From contig NZ_NPMS01000002.1 of assembly GCF_002266285.1 (NCBI RefSeq), positions 62,001-126,000 of the forward strand: a stretch of 64,000 bases of DNA, read 5' to 3'. The DNA comes from Virgibacillus indicus (GTDB lineage: Bacteria; Bacillota; Bacilli; Bacillales; Amphibacillaceae). The notes beneath the pieces were generated by a model, which saw nothing but the letters and a program-made list of their open reading frames with translations, was not told the origin of the DNA and made no database searches. Both the position numbers and the translations under genes were made by a program. This document shows positions 18,133-27,458 of the stretch, piece after piece (position 1 is the first letter of the stretch; every line of letters begins with the position of its first letter).

Positions 18133-18471
18133 CTAACTTGAATTATCTTTTTCCTTCTGCCACCTCGCAAATTCAATCACTGTTTTATACTCCTTAAGCT
18201 GACCCTTCTCAACCCCAGATTTTTTTAATTCTTTTATAAAATCCATCCATTCATTATCAAGATGCTGGTTCGATGGAGTTGTACCAATCAATGTGCGTAA
18301 ATCGACATCCAGCACGTTAGCAATTTTCTCCATGATTTGGATGGATGGGTTCTGATTTAAATTTCGTTCAATATTGCTTAAATAAGACTTTGATATATTC
18401 GCCCGTTCAGCACATTCCGACAATGTGAGTCCTTTTCTTTTTCTTATTTGCTGAATATTATTTCCTATCAT
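18133..18471 (-). CDS. sinR: SinR/SlrR-like biofilm transcription regulator
   Basis: A 112-residue two-domain XRE regulator. Residues 1-62 are the helix-turn-helix domain (MIGNNIQQIRKRKGLTLSE, then ISKSYLSNIERNLNQNPSIQ), nearly matching the SinR recognition helix. Residues 72-108 (LDNEWMDFIKELKKSGVEKG, then FARWQKEK) match the SinR/SinI helical-hook dimerisation domain. SinR represses eps and matrix operons in B. subtilis; its paralogue SlrR is encoded beside eps. Here the gene sits within the eps operon between epsN and a GT4 gene, 3 bases after epsN. SinR-type heptads lie at the operon promoter, so negative feedback is likely. Whether it acts as SinR or SlrR is not decided by sequence; no sinI is in the window. 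Confidence 0.88.
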   Translation of the reverse strand: MIGNNIQQIRKRKGLTLSECAERANISKSYLSNIERNLNQNPSIQIMEKIANVLDVDLRTLIGTTPSNQHLDNEWMDFIKELKKSGVEKGQLKEYKTVIEFARWQKEKDNSS

Positions 18472-18474
18472 TAT

Positions 18475-19665
18475 CTATACCTCATGTTTTCCTAATATAA
18501 AATAACTCCTATTAATGATGGTTTTATTAAACGCATCCCTAAAGCATTTAATAACACGCAGCTGTTCTTCGCCGGTTAACCCTGAACCAGATGGCAGGCA
18601 TATCCCTGTTGTAAATAAGTGTTCAGCCACGTGTGTATTTTCTTTGTGTGAATAGTAACTGACTCCTTTAAAAAGCGGCTGCAGATGCAGAGGTTTCCAC
18701 ACAGGACGCGCTTCTATATTTTCTTTTTGAAAAGCTTCCAACAGCTGGTTTACAGTGACTTCAGCCTCTTCTTCATTAATGCTTAATGTTGTAAGCCAGC
18801 GGTTTGATTCGGTATCTTTTAATTCCTGCATAAAACGAACTCCTGGCAGGTCTGCGAGTGCATGAAAGTAGAGTTCAAATATACGCCTTCTTGCCTTCAC
18901 ACGACTCCCAAGCACTTGTAATTGCGTCCTGCCTACACCTGCAAGCAGGTTACTTAGCCGATAATTATATCCGACGACAGTATGCTGATAATGGGGAGCA
19001 GGATCCCGTGCCTGACTCGCCAAAAAACGTGCCCTGTTTATAGCCTCGCTATCATCTGATACAAGCATTCCGCCGCCAGATGTTGTGATTATTTTATTGC
19101 CATTAAATGAGTAAATGCCAAATTCGCCAAATGTTCCACTCGCCTTTCCTTTATAAGTCGAACCCAGTGATTCAGCTGCGTCCTCAATAATGGGCACACC
19201 ATACAGATCGCATATACTTGATATTTCATCCATTTTTGAGCATTGCCCATATAGATTAACAACAATAACCGCTTTTGGCAGATCATCTTCAAGTGCCGCT
19301 TCCTCCATTGCGCATTTAAGTGCATTTGGTGACATATTCCATGATTCCGGTTCCGAATCAATAAACACCGGATCCGCTCCCTGGTATAAAATAGGGTTAG
19401 CACTCGCTACAAATGTAAGTGTTGAACAAAATACTTTATCTCCTTTAGATACATCCAATAGTGCAAGAGCCAAATGAATTGCCGCGGTTCCGGAACTAAC
19501 AGCAACGGCAGCCTTTGCCCCAACCGTTTCGGCAAATTCCTTTTCAAACGCGTCTATATTTGGGCCTGCGGGAGCAACCCAATTTGTTTCAAAAGCTTCG
19601 TTGATATACTTCTGCTCTTTTCCTGTTAAATGCGCCAGAGAAAGATTAATTCTTGGTTTTGTCAC
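18475..19665 (-). CDS. epsN: PLP-dependent aminotransferase, EpsN/PglE type
   Basis: A 396-residue DegT/DnrJ/EryC1 sugar aminotransferase. The PLP lysine is K191 in SFNGNKIITTSGGG, and the PLP-ring Asp is in IEDAAES at 160-166. In B. subtilis EpsN converts the 4-keto sugar made by EpsC to UDP-4-amino-GlcNAc, precursor of diacetylbacillosamine. The start is GTG at 19665 with GGGCGGTG upstream. It follows epsM by 17 bases, giving the order epsL-epsM-epsN as in the known pathway. The C-terminal tail after the conserved fold ends with a short basic stretch. Confidence 0.92.
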   Translation of the reverse strand: MTKPRINLSLAHLTGKEQKYINEAFETNWVAPAGPNIDAFEKEFAETVGAKAAVAVSSGTAAIHLALALLDVSKGDKVFCSTLTFVASANPILYQGADPVFIDSEPESWNMSPNALKCAMEEAALEDDLPKAVIVVNLYGQCSKMDEISSICDLYGVPIIEDAAESLGSTYKGKASGTFGEFGIYSFNGNKIITTSGGGMLVSDDSEAINRARFLASQARDPAPHYQHTVVGYNYRLSNLLAGVGRTQLQVLGSRVKARRRIFELYFHALADLPGVRFMQELKDTESNRWLTTLSINEEEAEVTVNQLLEAFQKENIEARPVWKPLHLQPLFKGVSYYSHKENTHVAEHLFTTGICLPSGSGLTGEEQLRVIKCFRDAFNKTIINRSYFILGKHEV

Positions 19666-19682
19666 TGTAACACCGCCCTTTC

Positions 19683-20321
19683 CTATTTTTCCTTGATAAG
19701 AATCCTTTCAATAATTCTTGTTGGGCTGCCTACAGCCTTGCTATAGGCTGGAATGTGCTCAATAACCGTAGAACCTGCACCGATTACCGACCAGCTGCCA
19801 AGATGCTTCCCCGGAATAACCGTTGCAGATGAACCAACATGGACACCTTCACCTGCAGTTACATTTCCTGCTAACGTACCATTTGGAGAAACATGGGAAT
19901 AATCACCAATCACGTTATCATGTTCAACAACAGCACCTGTATTAATAATGCAATGCATGCCAATGTTTGCATTTGCATTGACAACAGCATTTGGCATGAT
20001 TACGGTACCGTTACCTATCCTTGCAGATTTGCTTACAACAGCTGTTGGATGAATGACGGTTAAATAGTGCTTTGGCAGCAAACGCAAGCTTTGCACAATC
20101 TTTCTTCTAATTTCATTTCCGCCAATTGCAACAACTACTTTGGTATCATAACGAAAAAGTTTTACCAGATAGGAAATGGGTGCATGAACCATCCCTTTTT
20201 CCTGAAAACGCTGATCATATTTATCATCCAAAATCGCAGTAACTTTATGTTCCTCACAGCAGAAAATCATTTCCTGTATGACCCTACTATGGCCTCCGTC
20301 TCCCAGAATAATGACATTCAT
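19683..20321 (-). CDS. epsM: Acetyltransferase EpsM/PglD (NeuD family)
   Basis: A 212-residue protein with an N-terminal Rossmann-like domain (VIILGDGGHSRVI at 3-15) and a C-terminal left-handed beta-helix of hexapeptide repeats (IGNGTVIMPNAVVNANANIG onwards). The catalytic histidine lies in VVEHDNVIGDYSHVSP near residues 132-147. It acetylates the 4-amino group of UDP-4-amino-GlcNAc to give UDP-diacetylbacillosamine. The ATG at 20321 follows the epsL stop with one intervening base, so the two are coupled. Confidence 0.92.
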   Translation of the reverse strand: MNVIILGDGGHSRVIQEMIFCCEEHKVTAILDDKYDQRFQEKGMVHAPISYLVKLFRYDTKVVVAIGGNEIRRKIVQSLRLLPKHYLTVIHPTAVVSKSARIGNGTVIMPNAVVNANANIGMHCIINTGAVVEHDNVIGDYSHVSPNGTLAGNVTAGEGVHVGSSATVIPGKHLGSWSVIGAGSTVIEHIPAYSKAVGSPTRIIERILIKEK

Positions 20322-20322
20322 C

Positions 20323-20922
20323 TTAAAGAGCCTCTTGATTGCCGTTGAATTTTTCCATCGTTACAGAACCTTGATGGCTGATTCCTTCTTTTTTCAGGAC
20401 CTTAACAAACGTCATCCACAGGATTTTGCAATCCAAGGAAATACTCTGGTGATTCACATACCATGTATCTAATTTAAATTTCTCATCCCAGGTAAGTGCA
20501 TTCCTGCCATTTACCTGTGCCCATCCTGTAATACCCGGCTTTACATTTTGACGCATACGCTGTTTCTCGTTATATAGCGGTAAATACTCCATTAAAAGTG
20601 GCCTGGGCCCTACCAGGCTCATTTCCCCTTTTAAAACATTGATCAGCTGCGGAAATTCATCCATGCTGTATTTTCTAAGAAATGCTCCCAAAGGGGTTAA
20701 GCGAATTTCATCAGATAACATATTTCCTTTTTTATCTGTCAAGTTAGTCATTGTCCGGAATTTATAAAGATAAAATGGCCTGCCAAAAATCCCTGGCCGC
20801 TGTTGTTTAAATAAAACAGGTGACCCCATCCTCAGCCTTACAATCACTGATATAAAAATAACCAATGGAGAAAATAACGTCATTAACATGACAGAAATGA
20901 AAAAATCCATGACTTGTTTCAT
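20323..20922 (-). CDS. epsL: Initiating sugar-phosphate transferase EpsL/PglC
   Basis: A 199-residue monotopic phosphoglycosyl transferase. An N-terminal membrane helix (residues 5-28) is followed by LFKQQRPGIFGRPFYLYKFRTMT, the catalytic DE pair in MDEFPQLINVLKGEMSLVGPRP and PGITGWAQVNGRN. The enzyme starts the repeat unit by moving diacetylbacillosamine-1-phosphate to undecaprenyl phosphate. The ATG at 20922 has AAAGGAG upstream. It follows galE by 15 bases. Confidence 0.93.
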   Translation of the reverse strand: MKQVMDFFISVMLMTLFSPLVIFISVIVRLRMGSPVLFKQQRPGIFGRPFYLYKFRTMTNLTDKKGNMLSDEIRLTPLGAFLRKYSMDEFPQLINVLKGEMSLVGPRPLLMEYLPLYNEKQRMRQNVKPGITGWAQVNGRNALTWDEKFKLDTWYVNHQSISLDCKILWMTFVKVLKKEGISHQGSVTMEKFNGNQEAL

Positions 20923-20937
20923 TTAAATATCACTCCT

Positions 20938-22014
20938 TTAAGGAATTAAAAAAGCCGCTGCATTATGCACCGGTTGATTGTTTAAAGCTATTATTCTGGA
21001 TGTTTTTTCATATCCATTTGGATTATTTCGCTGCCAGCGCCAGATATCCTCACACATCACATCAATTCCCAGTTTTGCCTGCCAGCCAAGTTTTTTCTTT
21101 GCCTTAAGCGGATTGGCATAGCATATATCCGCATCCCCCAGCCGCCGCTTGGCAATCGTATAAGGAATGGGTTTTTTCGAGGCCTTTTCAAATGCCTCTA
21201 CCATATCCAATACGCTGTAACCTTTACCTGTGCCTAAATTGTATGCGTCTATTCCTCTGGTTGACAAAACATTTTCCAGGGCTCTCAAGTGACCTGAAGC
21301 AAGATCGACAACGTGAATATAATCCCTTACACCTGTTCCGTCCTTTGTTAAATAGTCATTTCCAAATATAGTGAGCCGTTCTCTTTTTCCAACTGCCACC
21401 TGTGAGATATATGGCATCAAATTGTTCGGTTTTCCATTTGGGTCCTCACCAATAAGGCCGCTTGGATGTGCTCCGATTGGATTAAAATAGCGCAGCAGTG
21501 CGATACTCCAGCTCTGATCAGAAAACGCTACATCCCGAAGTATCTCTTCAATCATTTGCTTTGTTCGTCCATAAGGATTGACTGCATTCAAGGATGCTCC
21601 TTCATCAATTGGAACTTGATCTGTATTCCCATACACGGTCGCTGATGAGCTGAATACAAGGTTTTTCACTCCAAACCCTTGCATTACTTCACATAAGATA
21701 ATCGTACTTGCTATATTATTTTGATAATACTTTAGCGGTACGGATACAGACTCACCAACAGCCTTAAGACCTGCAAAATGAATCACGGCATCAATCTTAT
21801 TTTCCGAAAATACAGCAGAGACTTTTTCTTTATCCAGTAAGTCTGCATGATATGTCTTAAAGTTTTTTCCAGTAATTTCGGATACTCGTTTTAGCGACTC
21901 CGGACTGCTATTCGAAAAATTATCCAGAACAATAATGTCATAACCTTCATTTAAGAGCTCCACACAGGTATGACTGCCAATATAACCGGCTCCGCCTGTT
22001 ACAAGAATAGCCAT
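20938..22014 (-). CDS. galE: UDP-glucose 4-epimerase
   Basis: A 358-residue extended SDR that interconverts UDP-glucose and UDP-galactose (or the GlcNAc pair). NAD binding is by VTGGAGYIGSH at 4-14 and catalysis by SSSATVYG plus NPYGRTK (Y-x3-K). The ATG at 22014 has AAAGGAGGG upstream; an 11-codon extension to 22047 would run into epsG. The usual end near WQRNNPNGY is followed by about 22 extra residues rich in hydrophobic and polar residues, longer than typical GalE. It supplies galactose-type donors to the many transferases. Confidence 0.94.
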   Translation of the reverse strand: MAILVTGGAGYIGSHTCVELLNEGYDIIVLDNFSNSSPESLKRVSEITGKNFKTYHADLLDKEKVSAVFSENKIDAVIHFAGLKAVGESVSVPLKYYQNNIASTIILCEVMQGFGVKNLVFSSSATVYGNTDQVPIDEGASLNAVNPYGRTKQMIEEILRDVAFSDQSWSIALLRYFNPIGAHPSGLIGEDPNGKPNNLMPYISQVAVGKRERLTIFGNDYLTKDGTGVRDYIHVVDLASGHLRALENVLSTRGIDAYNLGTGKGYSVLDMVEAFEKASKKPIPYTIAKRRLGDADICYANPLKAKKKLGWQAKLGIDVMCEDIWRWQRNNPNGYEKTSRIIALNNQPVHNAAAFLIP

Positions 22015-22040
22015 TCGTTTCCCTCCTTTACACAATATTT

Positions 22041-23117
22041 TTACCATATTAAGAAATCACTTTGGTATTGTATGTTCAAGCTAATAACGTTTTCGTAATA
22101 GTAATAGGCGAAGTAGCAGATGATAATTCCTAAATAGACAAACTTCTGATCTTTTTCTCTAAATAGCTTCACTATCCAGGAAATAAGAATCAATTGATAG
22201 AGTTGAAAATAGATAGCAATTCTTGCAAATATCCATTGTTCCGTAGAAATTACCATAAAGATAAATCCCAGTACGGACAAATTCACGATATAATCACTAT
22301 CAGGAGAGATTGCTTTTAACTTCTCTCTCCCCAAATAAGCAATAAAAAGTGGTGCCGCCCCAACAGCAACCCGAATGATGTTTGCGCCACCTTCATTGAA
22401 AGTATCATAATCTTTGTATTGGGTATCTTCTAAAGCAGAAAATAATAGATTAGAGAATTGCTCATATCCAATGACAATGATGACTGAAAGTATGATTAGT
22501 GCAATCGTTGCCTTTGACCATGCCTTGAAACGTACTAGAAAGTAAATTGGCAATAATATAAGTGCGCTTTGGTGGAAGAATGATGCAAAAATGATGATTA
22601 ATGCATACCTGAAGAAACTGCCTTCTATTAGAAATTTTAATGCTGTAAACGCAATCGCTGCTGCTAACAACTGTCTGATACCATTCATTGAAACTAAAAA
22701 TAAACCACCTGTTATATACACATAAGTACTAAGCTCAATCAATCTGGAATACTTATATAGCACAAGAATAATTAGCAGATTTGTTATCAGAGCCGTGGAG
22801 AAAATCAGGATTTGTGGATCTTGTGATAGATAATTCTTTAGAATCATTTGGAATATCCCAAACCCAATATCCTTTTCAGTTAGTACATATTCCCACGTAA
22901 ATTCATTATCTTCAAAGATATTTACATAATTAAATGTATCTCCAATATTTGACCTGAGCCCGGATATAATTACGAGTGTTGTTATAGACCCAAAGATTAA
23001 TAACCTATTCGGCCTTATTGATACTGGTAATCCGGCTGCCAAGGCAGGTTTTGCAAAATAACGGGCAGATAGAGCAAGACTAAATACAATAACAAGATTT
23101 ATCCAAAGTAACGTCAT
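22041..23117 (-). CDS. epsG: EpsG-family exopolysaccharide polymerase
   Basis: A 358-residue integral membrane protein with about ten hydrophobic helices. The SGLRSNIGDTFNYVN segment near residue 52 and SMNGIRQLLAAAI near 143 are the conserved arginine-containing loops of the EpsG/Wzy-like family. It should join repeat units at the outer membrane face of the cell membrane. The ATG at 23117 has CTGAAAGGAAA upstream. A 116-base gap separates it from the GT2 gene before it, the largest gap in this part of the operon. Confidence 0.88.
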   Translation of the reverse strand: MTLLWINLVIVFSLALSARYFAKPALAAGLPVSIRPNRLLIFGSITTLVIISGLRSNIGDTFNYVNIFEDNEFTWEYVLTEKDIGFGIFQMILKNYLSQDPQILIFSTALITNLLIILVLYKYSRLIELSTYVYITGGLFLVSMNGIRQLLAAAIAFTALKFLIEGSFFRYALIIIFASFFHQSALILLPIYFLVRFKAWSKATIALIILSVIIVIGYEQFSNLLFSALEDTQYKDYDTFNEGGANIIRVAVGAAPLFIAYLGREKLKAISPDSDYIVNLSVLGFIFMVISTEQWIFARIAIYFQLYQLILISWIVKLFREKDQKFVYLGIIICYFAYYYYENVISLNIQYQSDFLIW

Positions 23118-23233
23118 TTGAAATTTCCTTTCAGGTAGTAGAAAACCAGGACTTTACCAAGATTTTAGCGATTACCTGGACTGCACTTATAAAGATAGGA
23201 AAACTTCAATGCTTTCCTGCCAGTGTTTAAAAT

Positions 23234-24124
23234 CTACACATTAATTTCCCTTGTTTTCAATGTAACGTATAAATATAATAAAAAACCCAATGGTAAAGCT
23301 GGAATCGTAAGCATTTTACTTGGTGTCTCCTGTAAAAGGTTCCAATTTTTACTTAAAAAACTGCTGGAAACATAATGGATTGCCTGCCTGAACTTAAATA
23401 AGCTGCTCCCAAATGGCAATTTCATCAGTTCTTTCCGATAGAAAGTAAAGCCTTTTGGATTTCTCCGGTATTGATTCAGCATATTTAATGAGGATCCATC
23501 TGGGAGGTATTCGACACAGCATAAAACTTCATTCATCAGCAGCATTTCATACTCCCTGTCGAGCATGTAATACTTATAGGCCAAACCCACGTATTTTTCA
23601 TTATTAAATAGCGGATATGGATATTTCTTCGTCAGTTCTGTTCGATATACTAGCTTCTTATCACCAGCCACACCGTATTTGTTGTATAGTTCAAACAAGG
23701 TTGATGTTTTTAAATGAACTGGTAATTCTGTACCGATTATTTTGTTGCTGGTGTCAGAGTCAAGGCCAATAATTCCACTGACCCTTTCATTTCCGTATAT
23801 TTCCCAAAATGAAAGAATCTTTTCCACAGCATCATCCGGCATATAATCATCTGAATCAATACAAATATTTAATTCCGTCTCAATTCGCTCATATGCTGTG
23901 TTATGTGCACCATGCATCCCCTGGTTCTCCTGCCAGTGATAATCTATCTGGACAATATTTTCGTCCGTCCATTCAGTTACCAATTTTTCCGTCTGATCTG
24001 TTGATCCATCATCAATAATTAACCAGATAAAGTCTTTGCGTGTTTGCCGCTTCAGACTCTCATAGCATTTATGAAGGTAATATGCCCGGTTATACGTAGG
24101 AGTGAACACCGTCAGCTTTACCAT
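23234..24124 (-). CDS. Family 2 glycosyltransferase
   Basis: A 296-residue GT-A enzyme of a different subgroup from the other GT2 genes here. TVFTPTYNRAYYLHKCYESL at 5-24, IDDGSTDQTE at 37-46 and the DxD region ICIDSDDYM at 87-95 are visible; ENQGMHGAHNTAYE is typical of the EpsE/EpsH-like or LPS-type subgroup. The ATG at 24124 has AGGAGGA upstream and overlaps the preceding EpsF-like gene by 35 bases. In B. subtilis the gene at the corresponding place (EpsE) is also a flagellar clutch; whether this one is bifunctional cannot be seen. Confidence 0.88.
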   Translation of the reverse strand: MVKLTVFTPTYNRAYYLHKCYESLKRQTRKDFIWLIIDDGSTDQTEKLVTEWTDENIVQIDYHWQENQGMHGAHNTAYERIETELNICIDSDDYMPDDAVEKILSFWEIYGNERVSGIIGLDSDTSNKIIGTELPVHLKTSTLFELYNKYGVAGDKKLVYRTELTKKYPYPLFNNEKYVGLAYKYYMLDREYEMLLMNEVLCCVEYLPDGSSLNMLNQYRRNPKGFTFYRKELMKLPFGSSLFKFRQAIHYVSSSFLSKNWNLLQETPSKMLTIPALPLGFLLYLYVTLKTREINV

Positions 24125-25238
24125 ACGACATTCCTCCTAAGCTTAAATAATTTGATTGTATTACTTCAGCTGTTTTTCTTATATCATAGCCTCGTTTCAA
24201 TAAGGTGTCCTCAGGGATTATCCTTGATTGATTATTACTTCTGAGACCGATAATTGATTCAATCCATCTGGCTTTATCCTTTATTGGCAGATGTTTGACA
24301 AGTCCAATGCCCATATTAACTTCCTTCGTTATCGCTTTGGAAATAAAACACGGTAAGCCTGCACCCTGGGCTTCCACTAAAGTCACAGGCAGCCCCTCAT
24401 GGATTGAAGGAAAGGCAAATACGTCAAAAGCTTGAAGCAATTTATTAATATCTTCTCTTACTCCAAGAAACATCACCTTTGAGTCCAGTTTTAATTCTTC
24501 AACTTTTTTCTTAAGCTTCCTCTTTAATGGGCCGTCCCCCGCTAATAGCAGTACAGAATCTGGTATTCTTTCATTTATACTGGCAAATACATCAATAAGA
24601 TACAGATGGTTTTTTTGTGGAGAAAATCTGCCAACATGACCGATGACTAATGTATCTTTATCAAACTGTAATTCATCACGTATCGTATCCCTTACTTTCT
24701 GGCAAAATCGAAACTTATCTGTTTCGATTCCGTTTTTCATTATAAACGCCTTTTTCGATTTTCCTTTAAATAACCATCTGGCTGCAGTCTCGGAACAGGC
24801 ATAATAATCTGTCGCATGTAAATTAATTAAATTGCCTGCATACCATTTATAGACTTTGGTCAAAATTCCGCCTTCACTTTCGGTATTGTGACTATGGGCA
24901 ATCCTTACAGGTACACCCGCTTTCTTAGCAGCACCAAGGACCAATCCACTCATTTTATCCATGTGGGAATGAACGATTTTATATTCCGGGTTTGCTGTAA
25001 AGAAACCTTTGAGATCGCGCTGATAGCTTTTGTGGCCAGTATCTGTCACATATGGAATTCGATGCAGCTTCCCGCCCATTGCCAGGATTTCTGCATCAAA
25101 AACTCCTTCCTTACAGGTAAGGAAGTCAAACTGAACTTTTTCCGTGTCGATATTTCGATATAAATTCATAATCAGTGTTTCCGCTCCGCCCCGGTTCATA
25201 TTGACCACCACATGCAATACTCTTAATGGACCGCCCAA
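24090..25238 (-). CDS. epsF: Family 4 glycosyltransferase EpsF
   Basis: A 382-residue GT4 enzyme. RVLHVVVNMNRGGAETLIMN at the N-terminus, VHSHMDKMSG near 92, IGHVGRFSPQKNH near 208 and SIHEGLPVTLVEA (E-x7-E) match EpsF of B. subtilis closely. The start is TTG at 25238, with AGGAGG 7 bases upstream; the first downstream ATG would cut the conserved N-terminal motif. It overlaps the epsD-like gene by 16 bases. Confidence 0.9.
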   Translation of the reverse strand: MGGPLRVLHVVVNMNRGGAETLIMNLYRNIDTEKVQFDFLTCKEGVFDAEILAMGGKLHRIPYVTDTGHKSYQRDLKGFFTANPEYKIVHSHMDKMSGLVLGAAKKAGVPVRIAHSHNTESEGGILTKVYKWYAGNLINLHATDYYACSETAARWLFKGKSKKAFIMKNGIETDKFRFCQKVRDTIRDELQFDKDTLVIGHVGRFSPQKNHLYLIDVFASINERIPDSVLLLAGDGPLKRKLKKKVEELKLDSKVMFLGVREDINKLLQAFDVFAFPSIHEGLPVTLVEAQGAGLPCFISKAITKEVNMGIGLVKHLPIKDKARWIESIIGLRSNNQSRIIPEDTLLKRGYDIRKTAEVIQSNYLSLGGMSYGKADGVHSYV

Positions 25239-26377
25239 ATCGCCGCCTCCTCTCTTTCCATATACTGTTTATAAATATTTACTTTTTCAGTCAGCACTTT
25301 GTCAGTACTGTAACTGTTCATGATCAAACTTCTTCCGTTCATTCCAAATTCTTTCCTCATCGCTGCTGAATGAATGAGAACCTTTATCTTATTGGAAAAC
25401 TCCATTGGATTCCAATCGGTTAACAGCCAGCCGTTTTTGTTATTTTGCACAAGTTCCCGATGTCCTCTGTTATCAACTGCCACAACAGGAAGGCCGCATG
25501 CCATTGCTTCCATAACATTAACAGGGAGGCCTTCTCTAAAGCTTGAAGCCACGGCTAAATCACACGCTGGCAATAGTTGATGAATATCCTTTCGAAATCC
25601 CAGAAAATCAACCATATGACTAACTCCAAGACTTTCGGCAAGTCCCCGGGAGTTTTCCAATAAAGCACCTTCACCTGCAAGCAGCAGCTTTGCATTTGGA
25701 ACCTCTTCTTTTAGAAGGGCCAGTGCTTGCAGGAGGAACTGCTGATTTTTATTTTTATTAAATTCTGCTGCATAAAATAATAAAAAGTCATCCGCTTTGT
25801 AGCCGAATGACCTTTTCAGTTCTGCCTTTTCAGTTTCCGCAATAGGTTTAAATCGATCCGTATCTACTCCGACTCCATGAACCTGCTCGATGTGATCTGC
25901 TTTAAACCGGTGCTTTCTTGCTAATTGATAGTCTTCATGATTAATCGTTATTAAACGATCCGTGAGACGCGACAGATACCTTTCAATTGGATAGTAAATG
26001 AGCCAGCTTGCCGGAGGTGCACCTTTACAGAAATGAAATCCATGAGCTGTATAGATGACTTTCGTTCCTTGCTTTCTTGCCTTTCTTGCTGCAAGTCTTG
26101 CCATAACTCCTCCAAGTGGAGTGTGGCAATGGATGATGGAATAGTTCTGCTGCTCAATAATTGATTTTAATTGTTTAAAGGCCTCAATGTTGGAGCGATT
26201 AAAGGGAGATCGCTGAATCGGAATATTGTACTTATTATCTGTGTAAGGCAAATTAATCGTTCCTGCTGCGGCAACATCCACGATCCACCCCTGTTCCTTA
26301 AACCACTTCATATAGGGCAGGTGAAACGCCTTAAAATGATAATCTACTGTTGCACAATACAATATTTTATTATTCAA
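25223..26377 (-). CDS. epsD: Family 4 glycosyltransferase EpsD
   Basis: A 384-residue GT4 enzyme. KILYCATVDYHFKAFHLPYM at the N-terminus, CHTPLGGVMARLAAR near 95 and TAHGFHFCKGAPP near 124 are the signature of EpsD/CapM-type transferases, followed by REGLPVNVMEA (E-x7-E). The start is TTG at 26377 with GGGGGTGGG upstream. It follows gtaB by 23 bases. It probably adds the second sugar to the lipid-linked bacillosamine-type starter. Confidence 0.9.
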   Translation of the reverse strand: MNNKILYCATVDYHFKAFHLPYMKWFKEQGWIVDVAAAGTINLPYTDNKYNIPIQRSPFNRSNIEAFKQLKSIIEQQNYSIIHCHTPLGGVMARLAARKARKQGTKVIYTAHGFHFCKGAPPASWLIYYPIERYLSRLTDRLITINHEDYQLARKHRFKADHIEQVHGVGVDTDRFKPIAETEKAELKRSFGYKADDFLLFYAAEFNKNKNQQFLLQALALLKEEVPNAKLLLAGEGALLENSRGLAESLGVSHMVDFLGFRKDIHQLLPACDLAVASSFREGLPVNVMEAMACGLPVVAVDNRGHRELVQNNKNGWLLTDWNPMEFSNKIKVLIHSAAMRKEFGMNGRSLIMNSYSTDKVLTEKVNIYKQYMEREEAAIWAVH

Positions 26378-26400
26378 ATTATCCCACCCCCTTTAAATCG

Positions 26401-27279
26401 TTACTTCGTCAATTCTGCTTCCACTACTGTTGAAAGGTAATCTAATAAATCCTTCCTCAAATCTTCCCGCTGGATTGCGAGTTCAATAGTAGTTTGTATA
26501 AAGCCCATTTTTTCCCCAACATCATAACGTTTTCCTTCAAATTCGTAAGCATAGACCGCTTCATGCTTATTAAGCTCTGCTATCGCATCTGTCAGCTGAA
26601 TTTCATCACCGGCGCCCGGTTTCTGTGTGCCCAGAATTTCAAAGACTTTTGGACTTAAAATATATCTTCCTAAAATTGCTAAATTAGAAGGAGCCTCTGC
26701 CTGCTTCGGTTTTTCTACTAAATGATGAACATTATACAGATGGTTCTCGACCATACTTACATCAACAATTCCATACCTGGAAACATCCTTTTCATTTACT
26801 GTTTGCACCCCAAGTATGGAGGCTTTGTATCGATTGTATTGATCAATCATTTGCTTTAAGCATGGTTTTTCAGCTCTTACAATATCGTCTCCCAACAGTA
26901 CTGCAAACGGTTCATCCCCAATAAATTTACGTGCACACCAGATTGCATGACCAAGTCCTTTGGGTTCTTTTTGACGGATATAGTGGATATCCACCATTTT
27001 GGAGGACTTCTGGACTTCGCTTAGCAAGTCAAATTTGCCTTTATTGATCAGATTCTGCTCTAATTCAAAGGAATTATCAAAATGATCCTCAATCGCCCTT
27101 TTCCCTTTGCCTGTTACGATAATAATATCCTCTATTCCTGACTCGATCGCCTCTTCCACAATATATTGAATTGTTGGCTTATCAACAATCGGCAGCATTT
27201 CTTTCGGCATTGCTTTTGTTGCCGGCAAAAACCTTGTTCCCAGCCCGGCTGCAGGGATAATTGCCTTTCTTACTTTCAT
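26401..27279 (-). CDS. gtaB: UTP-glucose-1-phosphate uridylyltransferase
   Basis: A 292-residue GalU/GtaB enzyme that makes UDP-glucose from UTP and glucose-1-phosphate. [20 protein letters not shown] at 7-26 is the nucleotide-binding signature and EMLPIVDKP follows. The ATG at 27279 has GAGGAG upstream. In B. subtilis gtaB lies away from eps, so its presence inside this operon ties UDP-glucose supply to polymer synthesis and, through GalE, UDP-galactose. It is preceded by a palindromic repeat element in the gap to epsC. Confidence 0.95.
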   Translation of the reverse strand: MKVRKAIIPAAGLGTRFLPATKAMPKEMLPIVDKPTIQYIVEEAIESGIEDIIIVTGKGKRAIEDHFDNSFELEQNLINKGKFDLLSEVQKSSKMVDIHYIRQKEPKGLGHAIWCARKFIGDEPFAVLLGDDIVRAEKPCLKQMIDQYNRYKASILGVQTVNEKDVSRYGIVDVSMVENHLYNVHHLVEKPKQAEAPSNLAILGRYILSPKVFEILGTQKPGAGDEIQLTDAIAELNKHEAVYAYEFEGKRYDVGEKMGFIQTTIELAIQREDLRKDLLDYLSTVVEAELTK

Positions 27280-27309
27280 TTTTATGCACTCCTCATTTAT
27301 TATAGTCTG

Positions 27310-27452
27310 TGATCAAAAAGGTACCGAATTAGAAGCAAGAAGGTCGAGGCGGCGAAGTTTTGAGCAACGGAACGTATGCAATTGATACGTGAGTAGCGGA
27401 TAAACAAGCCAACGAAGAGATTCGCCGCTTATAATTTGGTGACTTTTTGAAC
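27310..27452. repeat. Nested inverted-repeat (MITE-like) element between epsC and gtaB
   Basis: The ends TGATCAAAAAGGTACC (27310-27325) and GGTGACTTTTTGAAC (27438-27452) are imperfect inverted repeats. Inside them GCGGCGAA (27349-27356) pairs with TTCGCCGC (27421-27428), and ACGTAT/ATACGT (27372-27377, 27385-27390) lie near the centre, so the whole forms a long imperfect palindrome of about 143 bases. It has no coding capacity. Similar sequences recur, to my recollection, in intergenic DNA of related Bacillaceae; I know no name for it. It is transcribed inside the eps operon, so it may form a structured RNA. Confidence 0.65.
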
Positions 27453-27458
27453 TTCCTC

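Noticed and set aside
23118..23233. Possible terminator between the GT2 gene and epsG (AGGAAA/TTTCCT near 23200)
   Set aside because: The stem is only six bases and there is no proper T-run; kept only as a weak candidate EAR target.
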